17,470 nucleotides of DNA from Bacillota bacterium (GTDB lineage Bacteria > Bacillota > Clostridia > Lachnospirales > WQUN01): assembly GCA_009782085.1 (NCBI GenBank), contig WQUN01000009.1:1-17470 (forward strand), given 5' to 3'. Every line of letters begins with the position of its first letter. Position 1 is the stretch's first letter. A program made the position numbers and the translations under genes. Below, piece after piece: positions 12,617 to 17,470 of the stretch. The notes beneath the pieces were generated by a model, which saw only the letters and a program-made list of their open reading frames with translations, was not told the origin of the DNA and searched no databases.

Positions 12617-12830
12617 GTAGGGCGGGGGCTTGCCCCCGCCGTCACCGGTAAACGGGGATTTGTCGTTGCTAACAAACGGGGGCTGTAGGGCGGGGGCTTG
12701 CCCCCGCCGCCTACTGTAAACCGGGATTTAGCAAACGGGTAGAGCGGTCGGGCATGGAAGCCCGACCCTACAGCATATTCACATCCTGGCAAAATCGGCG
12801 TTCGTAGGGTCGGGGTTCCATCCCCGACCG
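12617..12830. repeat. Cluster of four GTAGGG-headed GC palindromes
   Basis: GGCGGGGGCTTGCCCCCGCC, preceded by GTA, occurs at 12621-12640 and 12689-12708. GGTCGGGC/GCCCGACC (12746-12767, followed by CTACAG) and GGTCGGGG/CCCCGACC (12809-12829, preceded by GTA) form a second subfamily, which also occurs inside the MITE-like element at 1228-1342. The common design is a perfect palindrome with GTAGGG at one end. Confidence 0.8.
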
Positions 12831-12910
12831 ATTTCCGGTTCCATCCCCGACCGATTTTACCACACCGTAAAATCATCGTTTGCCGGTGACGGCGGTAGCA
12901 GAGCCCCCGC

Positions 12911-13034
12911 CGTTTTGTCACGGCCGGATTGCCCGCCGGTTTGACCGCCGTTTTGTCACGGCCGGATTGCCCGCCGGTTTGACCGCCGTTTTGTCGTTGC
13001 CGGATTGCCCTGGCCGGTTTGACCGCCGTATTGC
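12911..13034. repeat. 38-bp tandem repeat, about 3.3 copies
   Basis: Units at 12911-12948 and 12949-12986 are identical; a third at 12987-13026 is 40 bp with changes (GTCGTTGCC, CCTGGCC), and a fourth is partial (CGTATTGCCC). Each begins CGTTTTGTC and ends GGTTTGACCGC. Confidence 0.85.
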
Positions 13035-13108
13035 CCGGGGATTTGCGTGTGCCGCCGCATAATGACGGAGCGGCGGGAGCAGAGCCCCCGCCCTGCGGCC
13101 ATTCTATA

Positions 13109-13205
13109 TTATAATGGCCGCATTGTCATTCTGAGCGAAGCGAAGAATCTTAGACCCTTCGCTTCGCTCAGGGTGACAGATTAACAGATTAACAGACATT
13201 TTTAA
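13109..13205. repeat. 97-bp direct repeat, left copy, containing dispersed palindrome D
   Basis: Begins TTATAATGG, contains the palindrome at 13125-13177, then ATTAACAGATTAACAGAC and ATTTTTAA. It matches 13424-13520 with two differences (CC against TT after TATAATGG). Confidence 0.88.
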
Positions 13206-13426
13206 CGGACTTTCCAGAGACAAAAAGCCCTCAAACCCGCACGGGTACTGGCTTAGATGGTATTTATGAAATTCATCGTAGTCAACAGCCTATTGTGAAA
13301 CCCGCACTACGAGCGGGTTTCTAGGTTGTCAGTATTTACCATTTCCAACATTGTGAATGTTGATAAGTGCTTCAAACCCTTGCGACGCCTAGGTTTGAGG
13401 CATGTCGGCTTCTGGAAAGTCCGTTA
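13203..13426. mobile_element. 224-bp hairpin-rich element with 16-bp perfect inverted ends
   Basis: TAACGGACTTTCCAGA (13203-13218) is the exact reverse complement of 13411-13426. Between them lie AAGCC/GGCTT (13225-13254) enclosing ACCC/GGGT, a perfect 9-bp stem GAAACCCGC/GCGGGTTTC with a 7-nt loop (13297-13321), CAACATT/AATGTTG with a 3-nt loop (13346-13362), and CAAACC/GGTTTG (13373-13397). The composition is less GC-rich than the flanks. It has no coding frame of note. It may be a non-autonomous mobile element or a structured RNA gene; neither is established. Confidence 0.55.
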
Positions 13427-13520
13427 TAATGGTTGCATTGTCATTCTGAGCGAAGCGAAGAATCTTAGACCCTTCGCTTCGCTCAGGGTGACAGATTAAC
13501 AGATTAACAGACATTTTTAA
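13424..13520. repeat. 97-bp direct repeat, right copy, containing dispersed palindrome E
   Basis: Second copy of the unit at 13109-13205, offset 315 bp; the palindrome is at 13440-13492. The two copies bracket the 224-bp inverted-repeat element, sharing 3 bp with each of its ends. Confidence 0.88.
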
Positions 13521-13573
13521 GTGGAACAGCGATACAATGACAACAGGTTTTATGGCGGCGGGGGTTGCCGTTT

Positions 13574-13629
13574 GCCGGGAAGACCGGCGAAATGCGCGTG
13601 GGCCGGGAAGGCCGGCTGAATGCGCGTGG
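13574..13629. repeat. 28-bp tandem repeat, two copies plus a stub
   Basis: Units at 13574-13601 and 13602-13629 begin GCCGGGAAG and end AATGCGCGTGG; each has GCCGG/CCGGC halves. A third start (GCCGGCC) follows. Confidence 0.75.
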
Positions 13630-13649
13630 GCCGGCCGCTTGGCACCAAT

Positions 13650-13676
13650 AAAAACCGCCCCGCGAAAGCGGGGCGG
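13650..13676 (-). terminator. Rho-independent terminator after the RCC1 gene
   Basis: On the minus strand CCGCCCCGC-tttc-GCGGGGCGG is followed by TTTTT (13654-13650). A second stem, CCGGGGG/CCCCCGG (13680-13712), precedes it. The whole 65-70 bp block recurs at 15474-15540. Confidence 0.92.
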
Positions 13677-13747
13677 TATCCGGGGGTCTGCTGGTAGGTT
13701 GCGGGCCCCCGGTTAGGTTATAAATTCATCAAAAACTGGGCAGGAAA

Positions 13748-15391
13748 TTACGATGTCACTGTAACCGCAAACACGTATTTACCCCCGCCGGGCTGGGCGA
13801 TTGTGATTACCGCGACACCAGCTTTAAGCGGAGTCAGTACCCCGTTTTGGTCAACGCCGCAGACAGCCGAGTTCGAACTGGTAAACACAAGTGTGCCGGC
13901 GCCGTCCCATGTATACGGTATCTGTTGCGGTTTAGCGATCTTTACCATCATCGACAACACCGTGCAAATCAGCGTGCCTTGTGTTAGGCCGTCTATTGCC
14001 GCCTGAAGGTCTGCGGCAGCCTGATCCGCTTCAGCCTGGGTTGCTCCGGGGTTGGCCGCGCCCGCCCGCCCGGCTGTAATAGCGCTAAGAAGCGCCTGAA
14101 CGCTTGCGAGAGTATAAGCGCCTCCGTTGGCATACAAAACTTCGGCCTGTGCCAAAAGCGCCTGAAGCGCGGGGAAACGCGTCACCGGAACATTGCTTGG
14201 CGTAGTCGTACCGTCTCCAAGCTGTCCATAGGGATTCCAGCCCCAAGCCCAAACGGTCCCGTTGTCCTGAACCGCCAAGCTGTGCCCATATCCTCCGGCT
14301 ATGCCGACTATGCCGCTAAGCCCTTGCACCGGTTGAGGAACTATGTTTGCCAAACTAACAGGATCGCTCGGGTCGCCTCCGACCTGCCCTAAGCCGTTGT
14401 AGCCCCACGCCCAAACCGTGCCGTCATTCATTAGCGCCAGGCTGTGGTTGCTGCCGGTGCTGATTTTCGCCACGTTATTCAGTCCCGGAACCTGCTGCGG
14501 CACGTTTCTTTGCGTTGTAGTGCCGTCCCCAAGCTGGCCGGAGCCATTGTATCCCCACATCCAGACGGTTCCGTCGTTTTTTAGCGCCATGCTGAAGTTT
14601 CCCTTGCTTGCGACCTTGGTTATATTATCAATGCCAAGCGCCTGTACCGGTTTATTCTGCCGCGCCGTCGTGCCGTCCCCAAGCTGGCCGCTGGTGCCCT
14701 GTCCCCAGGCCCAAACCGTGCCGTCCGCTCGCACGGCCAGACAGTGGTATGCGCCCGCCGCGATAGCGACAACGTCGCTAATGCTCGTTACAGGCTGAGG
14801 AGTGCTCATGTTTGAAACGGTGCTGCCGATACCAAGCTGCCCGTTATCGTTGCTGCCCCATGTCCAAACGGTGCCGTCATTTTTCAGCGCCACGCTGAAT
14901 AAGACGCCAGCCGCGATTGCGGTAACGTCGGTCAATCCTGGCACCGGCACCGGGGATAGCCTGCGCGTGAGAGTGTTGTCGCCGATTTGCCCCTTGGAGT
15001 TATCGCCCCAGGTATAAACAGTTCCTCCGCTCAGCGCCATGCTGTGGTTTTGACCCGCCGCGATTGCCGTAACTCCGGTCAACCCAGTTACCGGTATCGG
15101 GATCTTGCTTTGCGTGGTTGTGCCGTTCCCAAGCTGCCCTCCGCTGTTGTCGCCCCAGGCCCAAACAGTGCCGTTGATTTCCACGAGGGAAAAATTCTGA
15201 CCCGCCGCGATTGAAATATCCGGAATTCCGGCGGACAATGGTTCCAAAAGGAGACTTGCGTCTCCGGCGGGCGTGGATTCTGAGGGATCCTCTGTATCGG
15301 CGAATACGTTCTGAACAAGCGCAGTGCACATAACCAGCGCAACAGACGCGCATGTCAGACGCTTGAAAAAAGACCTGCGATTTTTGAACAC
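13748..15391 (-). CDS. Exported RCC1-repeat protein with FIVAR-like and Ig-like domains
   Basis: About 547 residues. Residues 1-31 are a signal peptide (F-K-N-R-R, hydrophobic core, V-F-A cleavage site). Seven RCC1-type repeats follow at about 55-415, each with G-T-V-W-A-W-G-x-N and G-Q-L-G-D-G-T-T, enough for one seven-bladed propeller. Then comes a FIVAR-like helical segment (about 415-480, N-P-G-A-T-Q-A-E-A-D-Q-A-A) and a C-terminal Ig-like domain like that of the gene at 11189-11719. No LPXTG or membrane anchor is seen, so it is probably secreted or held non-covalently. The GTG at 15391 is preferred to one at 15397, because GGGAG is 7 nt upstream of it but only 1 nt from the other. Ligand and role are unknown. 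Confidence 0.88.
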   Translation of the reverse strand: MFKNRRSFFKRLTCASVALVMCTALVQNVFADTEDPSESTPAGDASLLLEPLSAGIPDISIAAGQNFSLVEINGTVWAWGDNSGGQLGNGTTTQSKIPIPVTGLTGVTAIAAGQNHSMALSGGTVYTWGDNSKGQIGDNTLTRRLSPVPVPGLTDVTAIAAGVLFSVALKNDGTVWTWGSNDNGQLGIGSTVSNMSTPQPVTSISDVVAIAAGAYHCLAVRADGTVWAWGQGTSGQLGDGTTARQNKPVQALGIDNITKVASKGNFSMALKNDGTVWMWGYNGSGQLGDGTTTQRNVPQQVPGLNNVAKISTGSNHSLALMNDGTVWAWGYNGLGQVGGDPSDPVSLANIVPQPVQGLSGIVGIAGGYGHSLAVQDNGTVWAWGWNPYGQLGDGTTTPSNVPVTRFPALQALLAQAEVLYANGGAYTLASVQALLSAITAGRAGAANPGATQAEADQAAADLQAAIDGLTQGTLICTVLSMMVKIAKPQQIPYTWDGAGTLVFTSSNSAVCGVDQNGVLTPLKAGVAVITIAQPGGGKYVFAVTVTS

Positions 15392-15473
15392 AAACACACT
15401 CCCTTTTCATATAGATGTGATATCGTTGAGAGAGGATGGATAGTAACGAGATCGTTCAGTAGCTTTTCCTGAT

Positions 15474-15500
15474 AAAAACCGCCCCGCGAAAGCGGGGCGG
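15474..15500 (-). terminator. Rho-independent terminator after the SipW-cognate protein gene
   Basis: Same stem, tetraloop and T-run as at 13650-13676 (minus strand). The upstream hairpin of this copy (15504-15536) keeps GCAACCTACCAG in the loop but has lost several pairs (CCGAGAG for CCGGGGG on the plus strand). Confidence 0.9.
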
Positions 15501-15598
15501 TATCCGAGAGCCTGCTGGTAGGTTGCGGGCCCCCGGTCAGGGTTATTAAGAATGAAGATATGTATGCGGATCATGTTGCAAAATATGTGATTGACTTG

Positions 15599-16900
15599 TT
15601 ACTTGGCGCGGGCGGCGTTGAGGACATCAATGTACCCGGCGAGGTCAACAAACGGAGCGCCGTTGGCCAGAGCTATCCGCTGCAAATTCGCCCTTATCTG
15701 TGCCGGCGCCAGACGCTGCCTGGGAGTAAGCATGGTCTCATTCAAACCATAAAGGTGCCAATGGCAAAGGATGAAGATCAAGCTATGAACCTGGTTATCC
15801 GGCATCCAACCGGACGGAGCTACTCCCCAACTCGCAGGCGTAACATACGCGGGCATTAAGTCAGGTGAAAGGTTTACTTTTAGGATATCTTTTATTGCCT
15901 GTTCGTCAAACTGTGTCGCGAGGAAGCCAGTTCCGAAGTTGACTTTTGTTCCGGGATAAGGCACGCCAGTAACAGGATCGACATAAGGCTGGAAAGATCC
16001 ATCGGGTAAGGTATCGTCCATTACGTCGCTCGCGCCGTTATTGTACCAGTTGTCGATGTATTTGGCATTGGTCTGCCAGTCAAGGCCGACTTCCTGTACA
16101 ATCGGAACTGCCTTGTAATTTACATTTCCCGGCATCAAAGCGTAGATATTGGGGTCCGCACCTGTATCATCTATGTACAACTGCGCTTTTGTCGCAACAG
16201 CTATATCACTGCCGGGCTGACCACTTCCGCCGCCTAAAGTATCCGCATCTAATCCAGCCTCAATCCAGCTGAGAACCGAATCAGGATCGATCAAGCTGTT
16301 GCATCCGACCAAAGAGGTGACCGGCATTCCCGCGTCCGCGGACGCGCCGTCCAACTGATCCTGATAGCCGGGAATGGTAGTGTCCGGAACATAATTCGGC
16401 GCAGTCCCAAGGACGTTGCTGTCATCGGGCTGTTCCCTATAGTAGTAAATACTCGCATCAGCAGAACCGGCCAACGGAGCGCGCTCCAAAACATCAATGC
16501 TGGGAGCGCCGCTGAGCCTTACAAACGCGTCAAGAGTTCCGGCGTTTCTGTAGGTTACTTGCAGCGGCGGCTCGCCGTTCGCAACATCGGGATACATGCC
16601 ATAAACGCTGCTAGGTTCCATGCCGGCCCATCTCTCATAAATCGGCGGCATTGCCCACGTGCCGGTGGCGGGGTCGACAATGTCTTTCAGCGGCCAGCCG
16701 AAGTTGGGGCTGGCGGGATCGGTGTCAAAAGAATAAATGCTAGGGGCCTCGCTGTACGCGATCTTCAGCGAGCCGGACGCGTAAACGTGCTCGGCCACGG
16801 GGCTTTTCGCCGTGAACCACGCGTATGTAACGCCCGCTACGAGGGCCACCGCCGTCAACGCGGCGGTCATGGAAATCAGCAGTTTCCTTTTCTTGCTCAT
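15599..16900 (-). CDS. Exported protein with SipW-cognate (TasA/camelysin-like) signal peptide
   Basis: A 433-residue protein. The N-terminus K-K-R-K-L-L-I-S, hydrophobic core to residue 24 and T-Y-A-W-F-T (25-30) fit the SipW-cognate signal class found on TasA, CalY and similar biofilm or surface-fibre proteins. The next stretch (S-L-K-I-A-Y-S, then D-A-F-V-R-L-S-G near 125) also fits that fold. The remaining 250 residues are not recognised and lack repeats or an anchor. No SipW peptidase or fibre partner is in the window. The ATG at 16900 has AGGAG 8 nt upstream. Transcription probably begins near 17377, giving a leader of about 475 nt. The RCC1 gene follows behind a terminator. Confidence 0.78.
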   Translation of the reverse strand: MSKKRKLLISMTAALTAVALVAGVTYAWFTAKSPVAEHVYASGSLKIAYSEAPSIYSFDTDPASPNFGWPLKDIVDPATGTWAMPPIYERWAGMEPSSVYGMYPDVANGEPPLQVTYRNAGTLDAFVRLSGAPSIDVLERAPLAGSADASIYYYREQPDDSNVLGTAPNYVPDTTIPGYQDQLDGASADAGMPVTSLVGCNSLIDPDSVLSWIEAGLDADTLGGGSGQPGSDIAVATKAQLYIDDTGADPNIYALMPGNVNYKAVPIVQEVGLDWQTNAKYIDNWYNNGASDVMDDTLPDGSFQPYVDPVTGVPYPGTKVNFGTGFLATQFDEQAIKDILKVNLSPDLMPAYVTPASWGVAPSGWMPDNQVHSLIFILCHWHLYGLNETMLTPRQRLAPAQIRANLQRIALANGAPFVDLAGYIDVLNAARAK

Positions 16901-17030
16901 AGAACACTCTCCTTTTGAATAATATAGTTTGAGGGCTTGTCCAGCGGCGCCGCGCATCCGTCCCGCGCGGCCGCCCGGGCCGCCGTCCCCCTACCGCTTG
17001 CGGACGGAGACCCGCCCGCAAAGAGACGAC

Positions 17031-17091
17031 ATCCGGCGCGCGAAAACATCGGCCTCCCGCGTAGTCGGCAAATGTTTTCCGCATCCGGCAT
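17031..17091. repeat. Two-stem hairpin element, copy 2
   Basis: Outer ATCCGG (17031-17036) with CCGG-C-AT (17085-17091); inner AAAACAT (17043-17049) with ATGTTTT (17072-17078); GCC (17052-17054) with GGC (17067-17069). Blocks GCGCGAAAACAT, GCCTCC, AGTC, CGGCAA and CATCCGG are shared in order with copy 1. Confidence 0.65.
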
Positions 17092-17243
17092 AACCCATGC
17101 CGATCCCCTTTCCGCGCCGTCGGCCCGGAACCGGGACCGGCCGCAAACCGCGCGCCGGTAATCCGCCGGCCCGCCGCCGGCTTGTCCATTGTTGCCTCTC
17201 GCCCAGGGGGCGCGGTTCGCGCTTCCCCGCCGGTTACGCGTCA

Positions 17244-17316
17244 GGCCGCTTGCCCTTATAAGGTTTTCCTTACAAATTTATTCGCCTTTTCCTTATAAGC
17301 CTTTCCGCAAGCGGCC
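17244..17316. repeat. Inverted repeat around two CCTTATAAG boxes
   Basis: GGCCGCTTGC (17244-17253) is the exact reverse complement of GCAAGCGGCC (17307-17316). Inside are the palindrome CCTTATAAGG (17254-17263) and CCTTATAAGC (17291-17300). It lies in the leader of the SipW-cognate gene and could be a protein-binding site pair or an RNA stem. Confidence 0.6.
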
Positions 17317-17383
17317 CCGACCGGCATGGCCGAGATCGCGGCGGCGCCTTGCCGCCGTGTATAATTCCTCAAAATCTGATACC

Positions 17384-17411
17384 ATTATACACCCTGGACA
17401 AACTTTTGCAA
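17384..17411 (-). promoter_or_regulatory. Sigma-A promoter of the SipW-cognate gene
   Basis: On the minus strand TTGCAA (17411-17406) and TATAAT (17389-17384) are separated by 16 nt. It points towards the SipW-cognate gene with no other gene between, so a leader of about 475 nt is implied. Confidence 0.65.
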
Positions 17412-17470
17412 CAGTTTTTTTTCAGCGCCGTAAAGCGCTCTGGTAACAATTCAGCCGGAAACGGGGCGTT

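Larger units (their letters stand above)
12570..13747. other. 1.2-kb repeat-dense intergenic region without genes
   Basis: Everything visible is repeat: four GTAGGG-type palindromes (12617-12830), a 23-bp duplication (12814-12857), GGCGG(T/G)AGCAGAGCCCC twice (12891 and 13072), a 38-bp tandem repeat (12911-13026), two 97-bp direct repeats containing dispersed palindromes D and E, a 224-bp inverted-repeat element, a solo MITE end-like sequence (13535-13550), a 28-bp tandem repeat (13574-13629) and a minus-strand terminator. Open frames across it are repeat translations or antisense to the toxin gene. Confidence 0.85.
16901..17470. other. Long leader and promoter region of the SipW-cognate gene
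   Basis: GC-rich, without a supported gene. From right to left on the minus strand: promoter (17411-17384), a 10-bp inverted repeat enclosing two TTATAAG boxes (17244-17316), and the paired hairpin element copy 2 (17031-17091). Sequence left of 17470 contains a T-run (17415-17422) that could be the end of a gene lying outside the window. Confidence 0.7.

Noticed and set aside
12385..12921. 178-codon minus-strand frame over the toxin end and palindromes
   Set aside because: It crosses the YoeB-type gene and several palindromic repeats and has no family resemblance or start signal.
12911..13026. CRISPR-like or coding tandem repeat
   Set aside because: Adjacent 38-bp units without spacers; the open frame across them is a low-complexity repeat translation with no ribosome binding site.
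13203..13426. Retron msr-msd RNA (inverted ends, internal hairpins)
   Set aside because: No reverse transcriptase gene or fragment lies nearby, and the direct repeats fit a mobile element better. Kept only as a structured element.
13109..13520. Integron attC sites around a cassette
   Set aside because: The repeats lack paired RYYYAAC/GTTRRRY ends in the right geometry, there is no integrase, and the enclosed 218 bp has no gene.
16740..17189. Minus-strand frame of about 149 codons over the SipW-cognate gene start
   Set aside because: It overlaps the signal peptide of a well-supported gene in another frame and lacks a ribosome binding site; the product is arginine/glycine-rich.

Overview
The window looks like chromosomal DNA of a GC-rich, anaerobic, Gram-positive-type bacterium of the class Clostridia (an Oscillospiraceae-like gut or digester lineage is my guess). 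This is inferred from the gene set: IreB, RuvX and a DUF1292 protein in a row, RNase J next to a YlbF-family protein, MltG, a SipW-type signal peptide, strong GGAGG ribosome binding sites, and several GTG/TTG starts. No rRNA, tRNA, phage, CRISPR or plasmid genes were seen.

Layout. 1-830 (minus): tsaC/sua5 (cut by the window edge) behind a SEC-C zinc-motif gene, with a shared promoter. 891-1497: repeat-rich spacer with a MITE-like element. 1498-3230 (plus): lipoprotein gene, then mltG. 3260-3909 (plus): an AT-richer PIN-domain gene with a 66-residue partner, probably a transferred toxin-antitoxin pair. 3959-7513 (plus): acyl-CoA ligase, flavodoxin-like protein, and mtaB carrying a three-unit repeat insertion. 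7602-8631 (plus): ireB, then ruvX fused in frame to a DUF1292 domain, behind a clear promoter. 8632-9177: spacer with a structured repeat and a terminator. 9178-11182 (plus): RNase J and a YlbF-family gene. 11189-11719 (minus): Ig-like-domain protein behind three 18-bp palindromic repeats. 12046-12569 (plus): RelB/DinJ-YoeB toxin-antitoxin pair with a consensus promoter. 12570-13747: 1.2 kb of stacked repeats, including a 224-bp inverted-repeat element between two 97-bp direct repeats. 13748-16900 (minus): an RCC1-repeat exported protein and a SipW-cognate (TasA/camelysin-like) exported protein, each followed by nearly the same two-part 3' hairpin/terminator. 16901-17470: long leader/promoter region of the last gene.

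How the genes relate. TsaC makes the threonylcarbamoyl donor for t6A37 of tRNA, and MtaB methylthiolates t6A37, so two steps of one tRNA modification lie within 7 kb. MltG terminates glycan strands, and IreB is a substrate of the PASTA kinase that watches the cell wall. RNase J and YlbF both bear on mRNA turnover. The right-hand third is accessory: two toxin-antitoxin pairs in the window, surface proteins that share an Ig-like C-terminal module, and many dispersed palindromic repeats. The most unusual items are the 224-bp structured element, the MITE-like element with target duplication, the RuvX-DUF1292 fusion, and the paired hairpin elements. I found no complete, clearly new multi-gene system.
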